This document shows, piece by piece, positions 11,175 through 24,190 of a stretch of DNA of 64,000 nucleotides. Source of the stretch: Diorhabda sublineata (lineage: Eukaryota; Arthropoda; Insecta; Coleoptera; Chrysomelidae); the NCBI RefSeq assembly GCF_026230105.1, contig NC_079483.1, positions 6,813,312-6,877,311 of the forward strand, in the 5' to 3' direction. Each line of letters opens with the position of its first letter. The first letter of the stretch is position 1. The notes below the pieces were generated by a model. It did not search any database. It saw nothing but the letters and a program-made list of their open reading frames with translations, and was not told the origin of the DNA. The translations under genes and the position numbers were made by a program.

Positions 11175-12154
11175 CTTTTTTTGTAATGTAATAAAATTTT
11201 TGAATAATCTCCACGTACAATAGAAGGCATCTTGATCGAAAACCAACTTTAAGTAACTTACAAATAGAAAACTTTATCTCTCATATTATACACCACGGGG
11301 CCTCTTATTGTTTAAAATAATTATTATTATTTTCGTAGAAAAAATGAGAATGTGATTCAACTTATACGAACCTGAAGTTGAGTATCGTACAGTCTAAACG
11401 AGTAGTGCTTAAAAAATTAGTTGAGTCATTGGTCTTGATTTTGAAAAATCATCGTCAAATCTTCGGTATATAATTTTAGGATGACCTGTTTGGAAAAGTG
11501 TTTACGTTAAATTATAAAAAAGATTTATATATTAAACGATGAATTTTCATGTATAAATTACCGAGGTTGTTTTATAAATTATATTAAAATCGAAAAGTCA
11601 TCGTTTGTTTTGAACGCACTGTATATCTATAATAAATAGACAGACGTCGTTTTTTTTTTTAATGTATTGAAGATCTCGTGGGATCTTTACTAAAAACAGA
11701 AAAAAAAGCTCGTTTCCAACACATGTTAATGTGAAAATTCCGTCAGTTCGCACATAAGTGTATTTTTATCATTTGTCTTACTTATAAGTTACAAGCCTCC
11801 CTATTATTTAAAATCTCTCACTTCCTACACAAGATGAATTATAATTATATTTAAAATCGGTCTTTCCTGAAACCATTTTTTCGATAAGACACATTCTCAT
11901 TAATTAAAAAAAAAATTATACTAAGATGAATTCGAAACAAAAATAAACGTTTGGAAGGTTTGTTGTAGTTGGCCCTGACATAGGAGCTGCTCCTCTGCAG
12001 GGTTGGATTCGTGGAGGTTGTGTTCTAACTGTCCATACTGGAAACGACCATTGGTCAAAAGAAAACGAGCTCTGGTGTAAATAAAAACGGCTTTTTAATA
12101 TTTCTATTTGTTTTAAAATGGAATTAACTAGATTTCGATTAACTAGAAAATTCG
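10657..12154. other. AT-rich stretch with one microsatellite
   Basis: Contains a (TA)n tract at 11105-11170 and otherwise no recognised feature. Open frames here (66 codons at 10829-11029, minus) are AT-rich and unsupported. The stretch separates the LINE-derived array from the mariner-derived array. Confidence 0.4.
11105..11170. repeat. (TA)n microsatellite
   Basis: An uninterrupted TA dinucleotide run of about 33 copies. Confidence 0.97.
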
Positions 12155-15100
12155 AATTTCCTTTATTTTTGCAGGATATAGGAGTAGCTACAGGATAAAA
12201 CTACAGGCACTCGATTGTCGTCTTTTTAGCTCCATACACTTTCCCCAACGACGTTCAAACCCTTTTTACTACAAGAATCGTCAACCTTTTCAAAACAACC
12301 ATTAACTGATGACATCACCTCTTCATTATTGCAAAATATTTGACCACTGAGTCATTTGTCCAAGTCTGGGAACAGGAAATAATCCAACGTGGTTGAATCT
12401 GGTTGATAGGATGCATGAGGTAGCAATTCAAACTGTGACTCATTAATTTTGACCATTGCAATGACGGATTTGTGAGCTGGTGGATTGTCGCCGTTGATAG
12501 TTTCCTTTTTCAAGATAGTCAATGGAAATTATCCCACGAAGATCCCAAAAAACCGACGTCTGCAGATGGAACAGTCTTTTCCTTATTGTGTTGCGGTCCT
12601 ACCTCTTCAGTCCATCGTTTTGATTGTTATTTCGTTTGTGATGGAAGACTTTGTCAAAGTATTTGTTCAACCAGTTTCGTATTATGATTCAAACTAGCAC
12701 TTTATACAGTACATCCACAAGAAATTCCTTTATTTTTGCAGGATATAGGAATAGCTACAGGATAAAACTACAGGCACTCGATTGTCGTCTTTTTAGCTCC
12801 ATACACTTTCCCCAACGACGTTCAAACCCTTTTTACTACAAGAATCGTCAACCTTTTCAAAACAACCATTAACTGATGACATCACCTCTTCATTATTGCA
12901 AAATATTTGACCACTGAGTCATTTGTCCAAGTCTGGGAACAGGAAATAATCCAACGTGGTTGAATCTGGTTGATAGGATGCATGAGGTAGCAATTCAAAC
13001 TGTGATTCATTAATTTTGACCATTTCAATAACGGATTTGTGAGCTGGTGGATTGTCGCCGTTGATAGTTTCCTTTTTCAAGATAGTCAATGGAAATTATC
13101 CCACGAAGATCCCAAAAAACCGACGTCTGCAGATGGAACAGTCTTTTCCTTATTGGGTTGCGGTCCTACCTCTTCAGTCCATCGTTTTGATTGTTATTTC
13201 GTTTGTGATGGAAGACTTTGTCAAAGTATTTGTTCAACCAGTTTCGTATTATGATTCAAACTAGCACTTTATACAGTACATCCACAATAAATTCCTTTAT
13301 ATTTGTAGGATCTAGAAGTAGCTACAGGATTAACACTACAGGCACTTGATTGTCGTCTTTTCAGCTCCATACACTTTTCCCAGCGACGTTCAAACCCTTT
13401 TTACTACAAGAATCGTCAACCTTTTCAAAACAACCATTAACTGATGACATCACCTCTTCATTATTGCAAAATATTTGACCACTGAGTCATTTGTCCAAGT
13501 CTGGGAACAGGAAATAATCCAACGTGGTTGAATCTGGTTGATAGGATGCATGAGGTAGCAATTCAAACTGTGATTCATTAATTTTGACCATTTCAATAAC
13601 GGATTTGTGAGCTGGTGGATTGTCGCCGTTGATAGTTTCCTTTTTCAAGATAGTCAATGGAAATTATCCCACGAAGATCCCAAAAAACCGACGTCTGCAG
13701 ATGGAACAGTCTTTTCCTTATTGGGTTGCGGTCCTACCTCTTCAGTCCATCGTTTTGATTGTTATTTCGTTTGTGATGGAAGACTTTGTCAAAGTATTTG
13801 TTCAACCAGTTTCGTATTATGATTCAAACTAGCACTTTATACAGTACATCCACAATAAATTCCTTTATATTTGTAGGATCTAGAAGTAGCTACAGGATTA
13901 ACACTACAGGCACTTGATTGTCGTCTTTTCAGCTCCATACACTTTTCCCAGCGACGTTCAAACCCTTTTTACTACAAGAATCGTCAACCTTTTCAAAACA
14001 ACCATTAACTGATGACATCACCTCTTCATTATTGCAAAATATTTGACCACTGAGTCATTTGTCCAAGTCTGGGAACAGGAAATAATCCAACGTGGTTGAA
14101 TCTGGTTGATAGGATGCATGAGGTAGCAATTCAAACTGTGACTCATTAATTTTGACCATTGCAATGACGGATTTGTGAGCTGGTGGATTGTCGCCGTTGA
14201 TAGTTTCCTTTTTCAAGATAGTCAATGGAAATTATCCCACGAAGATCCCAAAAAACCGACGTCTGCAGATGGAACAGTCTTTTCCTTATTGGGTTGCGGT
14301 CCTACCTCTTCAGTCCATCGTTTTGATTGTTATTTCGTTTGTGATGGAAGACTTTGTCAAAGTATTTGTTCAACCAGTTTCGTATTATGATTCAAACTAG
14401 CACTTTATACAGTACATCCACAATAAATTCCTTTATATTTGTAGGATCTAGAAGTAGCTACAGGATTAACACTACAGGCACTTGATTGTCGTCTTTTCAG
14501 CTCCATACACTTTTCCCAGCGACGTTCAAACCCTTTTTACTACAAGAATCGTCAACCTTTTCAAAACAACCATTAACTGATGACATCACCTCTTCATTAT
14601 TGCAAAATATTTGACCACTGAGTCATTTGTCCAAGTCTGGGAACAGGAAATAATCCAACGTGGTTGAATCTGGTTGATAGGATGCATGAGGTAGCAATTC
14701 AAACTGTGACTCATTAATTTTGACCATTGCAATGACGGATTTGTGAGCTGGTGGATTGTCGCCGTTGATAGTTTCCTTTTTCAAGATAGTCAATGGAAAT
14801 TATCCCACGAAGATCCCAAAAAACCGACGTCTGCAGATGGAACAGTCTTTTCCTTATTGGGTTGCGGTCCTACCTCTTCAGTCCATCGTTTTGATTGTTA
14901 TTTCGTTTGTGATGGAAGACTTTGTCAAAGTATTTGTTCAACCAGTTTCGTATTATGATTCAAACTAGCACTTTATACAGTACATCCACAATAAATTCCT
15001 TTATATTTGTAGGATCTAGAAGTAGCTACAGGATTAACACTACAGGCACTTGATTGTCGTCTTTTCAGCTCCATACACTTTTCCCAGCGACGTTCAAACC

Positions 15101-16240
15101 CTTTTTACTACAAGAATCGTCAACCTTTTCAAAACAACCATTAACTGATGACATCACCTCTTCATTATTGCAAAATATTTGACCACTGAGTCATTTGTCC
15201 AAGTCTGGGAACAGGAAATAATCCAACGTGGTTGAATCTGGTTGATAGGATGCATGAGGTAGCAATTCAAACTGTGACTCATTAATTTTGACCATTGCAA
15301 TGACGGATTTGTGAGCTGGTGGATTGTCGCCGTTGATAGTTTCCTTTTTCAAGATAGTCAATGGAAATTATCCCACGAAGATCCCAAAAAACCGACGTCT
15401 GCAGATGGAACAGTCTTTTCCTTATTGGGTTGCGGTCCTACCTCTTCAGTCCATCGTTTTGATTGTTATTTCGTTTGTGATGGAAGACTTTGTCAAAGTA
15501 TTTGTTCAACCAGTTTCGTATTATGATTCAAACTAGCACTTTATACAGTACATCCACAATAAATTCCTTTATATTTGTAGGATCTAGAAGTAGCTACAGG
15601 ATTAACACTACAGGCACTTGATTGTCGTCTTTTCAGCTCCATACACTTTTCCCAGCGACGTTCAAACCCTTTTTACTACAAGAATCGTCAACCTTTTCAA
15701 AACAACCATTAACTGATGACATCACCTCTTCATTATTGCAAAATATTTGACCACTGAGTCATTTGTCCAAGTCTGGGAACAGGAAATAATCCAACGTGGT
15801 TGAATCTGGTTGATAGGATGCATGAGGTAGCAATTCAAACTGTGACTCATTAATTTTGACCATTGCAATGACGGATTTGTGAGCTGGTGGATTGTCGCCG
15901 TTGATAGTTTCCTTTTTCAAGATAGTCAATGGAAATTATCCCACGAAGATCCCAAAAAACCGACGTCTGCAGATGGAACAGTCTTTTCCTTATTGGGTTG
16001 CGGTCCTACCTCTTCAGTCCATCGTTTTGATTGTTATTTCGTTTGTGATGGAAGACTTTGTCAAAGTATTTGTTCAACCAGTTTCGTATTATGATTCAAA
16101 CTAGCACTTTATACAGTACATCCACAATAAATTCCTTTATATTTGTAGGATCTAGAAGTAGCTACAGGATTAACACTACAGGCACTTGATTGTCGTCTTT
16201 TCAGCTCCATACACTTTTCCCAGCGACGTTCAAACCCTTT
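12155..16240 (-). repeat. 568-bp satellite built from an internally deleted mariner transposon
   Basis: Seven near-identical units (567, 567, then five of 568 bp) start at 12155, 12722, 13289, 13857, 14425, 14993 and 15561. The first ~110 bp of an eighth follow. On the minus strand each unit reads mariner transposase pieces in order: KEKTVPSAD, an FWDLRGIISIDYLEKG frame, GDNPPAHKSVIAMVKINES, FELLPHASYQPDSTTLDYF, FPDLDK, CNNEEVMSSVNGCFEKVDD and WGKCMELK. Two catalytic Asp motifs (GDN and LDY) are present with exactly 34 residues between them. Between TINGD and the NPPAH motif about 30-40 codons are missing compared with a normal mariner, so one deleted copy was amplified. Several frameshifts and stops rule out function. 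The short plus-strand open frames in each unit are antisense shadows. Confidence 0.92.
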
Positions 16241-16650
16241 TTATAATAAGAATCGTCAACATTCTCAAAACAACTATTAACTGATGACATCTTCGTTGCT
16301 GGAAAATCTTGTTATTTTTTCAAGTCTGGAAATATAAAATAATCCAAAGGGATTGAATCTGGTTAATAGAATGTATGAGCTGGTAATTCAAACTTCAATT
16401 CATTAATTTTGGTTGTTGCAATAACGGATTTGTGAGCTGGTGGATTGTTGCCGTTGATAGTTTCCTTTTTTAAGGTATTTAATGAAAATTATCCCAAAAA
16501 ACCGACGTCTGTAGATGTAACAGTCTATTCAAAACCGGTTCTTCCTTTTCCATCCATTCTTTTGATTGCTATTTCGTTTGTGGTGGAAGACTTCGTCATA
16601 GAATTTGTTCAACTTGTTTGGTACTACGATTATAGCACATCCACAATAAT
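16241..16650 (-). pseudogene. Diverged, older mariner copy at the right edge of the 568-bp array
   Basis: After about 110 bp of satellite-like sequence the eighth unit changes abruptly into a homologous but much more diverged copy. On the minus strand it reads VNSCFENVDDSYYKKGLNV. The DDSYYKKG word is closer to the usual mariner C-terminus (KSYYKDG) than the DDSCSKKG of the array. It carries the same internal deletion, since GGATTGTTGCCGTTGATAG directly joins the DNPPAH and TING words. The deleted mariner therefore existed before the array expanded, and this copy escaped later homogenisation. The plus-strand 112-codon open frame over it is a shadow. Confidence 0.78.
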
Positions 16651-16829
16651 TGCTTCATCCCATTCACTTAACATCTCTTCTAGTTTCCCGATTTTATTCA
16701 ATATGTTAAATATCCAATACTGCAGAACCTCTATTCCACATTTTAGTACTTTTATTGGTATTCCATTAATGCACTTGAGTTAATCCTCCTTATCCATTAT
16801 GCTCCAAAGGATGAAGTGAAACCATTTAT

Positions 16830-17130
16830 ATTCGATCCAGCAGTTGTTTCCACGCTTGCTTATCCCGTGCAACCATCTCTACGTGATACAGTCTCATATT
16901 TATTAAGGATTTTGTTTGGTCTAACCATCTACCTCTTACAAGTTTGTATTCTACTTTGAATTAACCTTTCCCATATTCCTGGATCTTCTAACTATATGTC
17001 CCAAGTACTGAAGATACATCCATTTAGCAGCCTTGTCCACGAACAAACATTCTGGTTATAATTTAGGTTGTTGCTGGTATGGTTGACGTCTACGTAGGTT
17101 ATTGATCCTCTTTCTTCTGATATTCCTCCT
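16830..17130 (-). pseudogene. Non-LTR retrotransposon 3' fragment (LGHIVRR motif)
   Basis: The minus strand near 16940-17040 reads DKAAKWMYLQYLGHIVRRS followed by RNMGKVNS. This matches the post-reverse-transcriptase segment of RTE-type LINEs (LxYFGHIxRR..x..GK(I/V)xGxRxRGRP). The reading breaks after that, and the expected GRP..W motif is not preserved. It is a remnant; the clade is uncertain. Confidence 0.55.
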
Positions 17131-18299
17131 TGACATTTATCTAGAATCTATTTCATGACGTATTTGCTATAAATGTTGAAGTTTAAATATTCAACACCTG
17201 CAGGAGTTTTGAAGCTCCCAGAGTAAATTCGTCGATTTTGAATTTCGCGTTGTTTTTCTAATAGAAATCGCGTTCTAGTTCAACCAGGTGTTTTAGGGTT
17301 CCCATTTCCTCTATTAAATTAATACCACAGGGTTTTTTGCATGTTTCTTGATTGATTGATTGAAGACATTCCCTTGGTAGTCTTCCTGTGGATTTTATTA
17401 TACAAGGAGTTCATCTAAACCAGGAATTTTTTTATCTTTTTAGCTGATTCTATTACTGCTTTTATTTATTTATTTTTTTTTAATAAAATAATCCAATTTT
17501 AGTGTTACTTTTGGTATTAATATTTTCTGTTTGATCGTTGGAAAGAGTTTTAATATATTTTTCCCATATAAACTATGTTAAATTTCAATATCTAATGGTG
17601 GTAATTGAGGTTTTAAATCTTTTTATAAAGAATAAATTTCATATTAAATCAATTTGATTAATATTTTGGAATAGAATTTAAAGAATGTCTCATTCGATTA
17701 AAGATGCCTACTGTCTTACATAGTTTTATATAAAATTTTGAATATCAAATTAATAAGTCGTCGCATAGTATAAATTCTGAACGGTCTGGTGTGTAATTTA
17801 CTACATTCTACGGATGATAAAAATACTCATAAAATGTGTTATTTCTCATTACTTCTTAATTCGAAAAGAGTCTGTTCGGTTTCCGGTTTTGTATAACCCT
17901 TTAGCTTTGGCCTCTCGCTTTTCAACTTCCATCTGCAGTGCTACCAACACAGAAAAAAAACTTGTGGAAAAAATTTAATAAAACAAACCATATGCTCGAG
18001 ATATTCCAATGGTTTTTTTTTTAATTCTAGTAGAAGTAATAGTTTGTTGGATTTATTATTTATAGGGGAAATGCGTTCTATTTTTAAAAGTGCCATTCAA
18101 ATTTCTGTGTAATTCAAAATTGATAACGAGACTTATTTTGGAAATAGATATTACGGGACTATCGTAAATTTTATGACGGTTAGTATAAACAAGCATTTTA
18201 CGAAACATTTTTCCAGAAAAACTCACGAAAAGTAGTAGAAAAAAAATTTAAATTCCTATTCATTAACGCAGCATTTTTTGTAAATCCACAATAAAATTT
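17131..18299. other. Stretch without recognised gene
   Basis: AT-rich. The left 250 bp may continue the retrotransposon remnant but no conserved motif is legible. No open frame of convincing composition was seen. Confidence 0.35.
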
Positions 18300-19795
18300 T
18301 TAGTACAGCGAACCAAACAAATCACCTCGCAATTTCAAAAAACCTTCATGGATTAGTTTGAAATTTTGACACAAGCTCACAAATGATGCAAATAACAAAC
18401 CTACATTGGTGCCATTGTGGTGAATGCCACCCTTACTCGGGGGTGGAAATTTAAAATATGAAAATAACAACGGGAATCGATAGAATATTGAATTTTATGA
18501 AGAAAATATGAAATGAAGTTTTTTATTTAACTCAATAGTTTCTGAGTTATTCGCAATTGAAAATTTAAAAAAAAAACACGTTTTTCAATATGTTTTCACG
18601 AAAAACTCGAAAATTACGCATTTTCTTGAAAAAATTATTCCCATCAAAATTGAAGCTTATAAAAAAACAAAGAAATTAGTGAGTTTGAATTAAATTTTTA
18701 AAATAATATTCAGCAACTTATGAGTCGCTGAAAACCAATTTTTTCTTTTTTGTAAATTTATGCAGAGAGGTTTGAGCTCAAATAACGGAAAAACGAACAA
18801 TTTTTCATAAAAAATTGTGATAAACATTTTTAAAGTACTTTTTCAGACCTTTAAAATGAGCTTTTATAAAACCGTCTAGCTTAAAAATTAAGCGAGTTAT
18901 GACGAAAATAAGTTAAGTAACTCGAAATTGAAAAAAAAATGTCGGTAAATTTGACACCAGGTGCGGCAAAATTAAAATGAATCTTAGCCCATGTAAAATT
19001 ATCTTAATTTAAGCCCTAACAATAGGTTCCAAAAATTTGAATGTTTCGCAACACGTATATTTTGAAAAAATTTGTTTAATGAGAAATTTTTTTTTACGAT
19101 TCGTTATTTTTTCATATTTTTCAAATATCTCAAAAACTATTAGATCAACGAAAAAAATTTATTGTAACTAAAATTAAGCTTTTATTTTACTGAACATTTT
19201 GCTTTTTTTTAAAGTTACGTTGCTTTAAAATTAAACGAGATATAAGCGTTTAAATTATTGATTTCAATGCTAAATCTTTTTTACACTTTAACTTCAAAAT
19301 TCTCTGAAGAAAAGGACCTAGAAGGGTTGCCACTATCATGGTTTCGTAGCTTATGAAATTTCCTACAAAATGATGTACGGATGAATGCAAAAATCTTATA
19401 GGGAAGCCGAGTTATTATTAAAAAACCGAATACATTTTACTAGAGATAATACTGGAAAATCACGAAACGTCCAAGTTTTGATCTGTTTGGAGTATTTATT
19501 TGGTGGTTGCATTATTAAAAATAGTGAGGATGAGCTGTAAAATATCAAAATATTAAAGTCATAATACAAAACAATAAACAATTAGTATTTTTGAACCAAT
19601 TACCGCTTTAATTCATTAGTTTTCAATTTATTGGAGTAAAGGGTGATTATCACCCCTTAAAAATAAAAATCATACTTTGCGACCAAGTCACGTTTGAAGA
19701 AGAAGGTGAGATGAACTTAATTCCAAACTTTCAGAAAGATCTATGAAGGTTTCGGTCGATTTTAAGCTTGAATTACTGTACTAGTTGTTACCAGT
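18300..19795. mobile_element. Candidate element with long diverged inverted ends
   Basis: The left end (18300-18450) contains AAACCTTCATGGATTAG, GACACAAGCTCAC and then ACCCTTACTCGGGGGTGG. The right end, read from the minus strand (19795 down to 19630), contains AAACCTTCATAGATCT, GTTCATCTCACC and AGGGGTGATAATCACCC. The shared order of these words on opposite strands suggests long worn inverted repeats around a non-coding interior of poly-A/T-rich sentences such as GAGTTATTCGCAATTG. No transposase is legible. The boundaries are approximate. Confidence 0.38.
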
Positions 19796-22639
19796 CTTTT
19801 TTTGACTTGGACAGTAGGTAGAACCAGCAGTCGGCCATATTTGAAAATATTTTAGTTACAAAGATCGTATCCGAAAACCCAAACATAGAAATTTTCATGA
19901 TTTCACTACAAGTATTTAGCCTTATACAGATAGTTTTAATTCGTCGTGAGACACCCTGTATACTCTCTAAGATGTCGTTCGTTTTTCACCCTGTATTGGG
20001 ATAAGTCTTTATTTACTTTAATTTCCGGAGTCGATCAATTCCTAAATAATGTAAAAACTCATCTTAAAACATTTTTTCCAATACGTAAATCGATCGGAAA
20101 AATTCATTTCCAAGACCACCATATTTTCCTGAATTAAATACAGTGAATTCTTAAGAGCTTAGTATATGAAACACCGGTAAATACAAGGAATGAAATAAAA
20201 GTTCAAGGAAATATCGTCCGTAGACTCCGGAAGTGTATAATAGTGCAAAATTCCTACTAACCGAATATTTATTATAGTTTTTTTTTGTTTTTATTTGATA
20301 AATTGTAGGCTATCCAACAAAATTTTTCGACATTTCAATTTTTTCTTTTTGTAAATAACACAACATTCGACATTCTATAAGAATTTTCAATAAATAATTA
20401 CAATTTATGTCCTTGGAGAAGTTATAATACAGTCTGTTATTTAATTAAAAGCTTTCTGACAAACTATATTTTTTTATTTTGCTTTTTGGTGCTTAAATGA
20501 ACAAAAATGTCGCGAAAACACGGCGTATAATTATCCATGCTCGATACACGGAAACTCCAAGTTGATTGCGCGAATTTCCAACGACTAGCCTTGCGGTTTA
20601 TTTATGGTTATTGCAAAATGCAGACGTACCGGAAATTGTAAACGTTTAAAATCGACGAAGTTAGAAGTCTGAGCTATCGATCGTCATGGAGGATGGATAG
20701 ACATTATCAAATATCCACTGTATACTTTACACATTGAAAATATCCTTACAGAATAAATGAATTGTTATACGTACGTCTATGAAGCATATTTTATTATTCA
20801 CAATCATTTATCATTTCGTTAAAAAAGTTATACAGAAAATATATAAAAAGGTCGGTTGGAAATTCTCAAAACAAGATTAATCATTTCGGTGTCTGACAGC
20901 CTTGAAAATGTTTCTTAAAATGCGTGGAGAGCTGAATCCCTTTTTTTTTTCTCTAATTTGTTTGTTTTCTGTTTTTAGGGGTTTTTATGTAATTTTACGA
21001 AACGCCGTTGGGAAAATAATCATCGTTTCCCTAACTATAGATTTGTTTGTCACAAAATTGTCGTAATTTTCATAATTTTAATCAAATGAAACACGTTTTT
21101 ATTATTTGATTGATTTTGATTTATCCCAATCTGACTCCTAGCTTTCTGCGAGTTGTTTTAACTAAAGTTTCCCTTTTCTTTTCTGGTATTTTTGTTGCTT
21201 TTTTGCCTAATTGTCAATCGAAATACGTCGACTGATATCAAAAATTCCAATTTTTATAAAGTGATTAATCGTAAACGATTTCTTCAAATATTGATTTTAT
21301 TTATGAAACTTGGCAACAACTAATTGAGAAAAGCAATTAGACAACGCCTACTATCTAAAAATGTGTAAATTATTTATCCCTTCACATAAGCAAACGTTTT
21401 TTTTTTCAATTTGCATACCCCTTTATGAAATTCTTCCTAGCTACGTCTATGTTTAATTGATTCATTTTCCATTTCTTTTAGTTTACCATTTAAAGTGGAA
21501 AAAACCAACCGTATTCGTTTTAGATAGACACTTAAATGATTTTTATTAATGATTTGTTCGTATCCAAGTACACGAGAAAGGTTTTTAGAGAAGGAAGGGT
21601 TGAAATGCGTCACTAATGGTTGGAAAAATATTAGACATGGTGTTTCATTTGAATATCTCGAAGGGAAGTTATAATTCCCCCTTTTTTCGATTTCTATTTT
21701 GTATTAGATTTTCATTAATCATATATAACATAACCTAAACCAGGTAGGTTAAACTATTCAGAAATAATTTATTAGAAAATTATTGAAATATGATGTGTGA
21801 AAACTATCAACTGATTTTTTTCAAAGCACGCCATAAATTTTAAATCTGTTATATCATAATTTATTCACTAACTACACTACACTACACTATTTACTAAACT
21901 ATACACTAAAACTTTTTACTAAACACTAATTTACAAATATTAACATGACATCAGATTATTTACTGACTTTTTAGCTGATAAAAAATCTAAAATTTATATC
22001 AAAAAATTCTATCGATAATTCTATGTACAAATACAAATAAAAAAAACTTTCTATAAATCGCTGATGTTGATGAAAATCATGTAAACAACCTCTCCGAGAG
22101 TTGCGCGAAACTTTAGACCGAACAGAACCTGCTTCACGACCCGTGGACGAATCCGTAAGAATAAGAATTAATTCCAGAAAATTCGATTGTTTATCAGAAA
22201 GTTATATACAAGATTTTTCGGTCAATGAAGAAAAGCATTAAATTATAATACAATAAGTAAAATTTTATTTTGCAACTGAATATTTCTTATATTTACAGAA
22301 TACCTGACGTTGACGTGCATGTCATAATATTAGAGATATTTGAGTCTCTAAAAGTCTCTAAAAAGCAAAATAATTTTATGTAATCATCTCAATATCTTCG
22401 TGGAATCAAACTTATCAACAAAAAATTGGCTGTTTCGTATACATATTTGATTCCGTTTGTATAACTCGTAAGCACGCTTCTTCACGTTCAGAATTAGTTA
22501 GAGGCTCAATACTGTACAATACGAAAAAAATGCACAATCATTGAAATCATCTCGCAAGGATTTGAAGGCATATGTACTGGAAAGTGCCTTGTAAACGAAT
22601 TTTCAAGCTATATGTTTACATATTTTAGGATTATCGTAT
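19796..22639. other. AT-rich intergenic stretch
   Basis: No gene recognised. It holds two CACCCTGTAT words near 19952 and 19988, of the kind seen at ends of several insect DNA elements, and simple ACTA-rich sequence around 21870-21930. Short open frames are unsupported. Confidence 0.35.
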
Positions 22640-23189
22640 CTAGTATCTGGTATATTAGACACGAAATTTTGACTGCGACCCATTTTGATAGCTCTGTATC
22701 TCGGCTATTATTAAAGATATAGACATGCGGCTTCCGCGACCCTGTATCACTTTTTTGTCAAATTTTTAAATCCACAAACAGGAATATTCCAACTACTTTT
22801 GTTCTTGAAATACAAGGCGTAAACAAAAATAATCACTTTTGGAGATGTGATTAATTTTCAGGTCCTGTATATTAAAGTTAATATAAAAATAATGGTCTGT
22901 TTTTAAGATTGGATAGAGCGCCCTGTATATTTAAACGTAAAAATTCAGCTTCAAAAACCAAAAAAAAATTCATATTTATGTTTATTTATTTAATAGTATG
23001 GAATGAATTTTTAATTACTTTTTTTAAACCCCTCGTGATTTAAATCTATATATTTAATTATATGTTAAATAAATACCCAAAAATGATGAAAATAAGAAAA
23101 GAAATATTTGTACAGATTCAAGATCAAAAACTGTAATTACAAGAATCGAATTAGAAAATGTATTACAAAAACCAAAAAAAAACATATAA
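22640..23189. other. Flank of the IS630-type remnant with CCTGTATA words
   Basis: Contains three (A/C)CCTGTAT or TCCTGTAT words (about 22740, 22862 and 22922), plus the sentence ATTTTGATAGCTCTGTATCTC, which looks like the untranslated 3' part of the element whose transposase remnant lies to the right. Non-coding. Confidence 0.35.
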
Positions 23190-23560
23190 ATCTAATAAAA
23201 TCGTTCAATATGTCGTCCATTTGGTCTTATACATAAATGACATGCGGTTTCAATTCACCTTTTAACTCATAAAGGGTTGTTTTTTCAAAGTTTTTGAATG
23301 CTTCAAAGATTGGGACTCGGAATTTATCTGTTTTATTGCACCGATTTACGTTTATCTTATTTTTCAAATGTGACCATACAAAAAAGTCTATAATACTCAA
23401 ATCCGGTGACCTAGGGGATCATTTGATTGACCTGTGTGAGTACTCAAATATTCTACAACTACCCTTGGATATTATGAGCGGGGTCTTATTAGAAATATAT
23501 CTGGTTGCATACATTTTGTTTTTTTTTTAATATCATATCCAAATTTTGGAATTCCGTGTT
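23190..23560 (-). pseudogene. IS630/Tc1/mariner-type transposase C-terminal remnant
   Basis: The minus strand reads SPRSPDLSIIDFFVWSHLK followed by NKI. This matches the W-PPRSPDLTPLDFFLWGHLK block common in one large group of insect IS630-like transposases. It continues with a plausible tail (EAFKNFEKTTLYELKGELK). Just upstream, in another frame, VEYLSTHTGQSNDPLG resembles the V.EYLN..FP..WIGR.G segment that precedes this block, so a frameshift separates the two. Catalytic Asp residues before this region are not readable. The neighbouring plus-strand 78-codon open frame is a shadow. Confidence 0.72.
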
Positions 23561-24190
23561 TCCAACGTCAGTCATCATTATGTTTGTGATTTAATTTCCA
23601 CGTATGCTATGAACAAAACATTTTTTCATGCACTTGTGACATAATTCATGGATTGTTCTAATTTTTAAAGCTAAAATTTATTAAAAATTAGGTTATGATG
23701 CATCAAAGTATTTTAAAAAAATTCAATTTCGATTTTAATAACCGATTTATAATGTAATTTATACGCTATTATGATCTGTGGGTATCTAAAATCTTAATTA
23801 TTTCCACATCTTCAAAAACCACTCCAAACTCTTAACATATTCTTCGGATAATTAATAAAATTATTAACGAACAAGATGACCAGGCAGAAATTTCGAAAAT
23901 CTGAATTTAAAATGTCCATTTTAATGTAGGTTTCAATTTTTTTTTTGTTCTTTTCACTTACCCGCTGAGATGATATGTTTTAAAAGCATTCTGAAAGGGG
24001 TACCTTGAATATTAGATTGCCTCAGTATATTTTAATTAATCAGGATGATAAAGCATCACATTTTTCATCCAACGAATACGTTTAATATTTAAAATTTATA
24101 GTTTTTTTTTGGGTCTACCAAGAAATGCATTAGAAGTAGCAGGTTATTATGAAACCTCATTGTATATTATTTCTTGATTAGACAATAGAA
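23561..24190. other. AT-rich stretch without recognised feature
   Basis: No motif or convincing open frame was seen. Confidence 0.4.

Noticed and set aside
12472..16104. Pairs of overlapping 70/71-codon plus-strand open frames repeated every 568 bp
   Set aside because: Antisense shadows of the minus-strand mariner sequence.
1..16240. CRISPR array
   Set aside because: Units are directly adjacent without unique spacers, and the DNA is eukaryotic.
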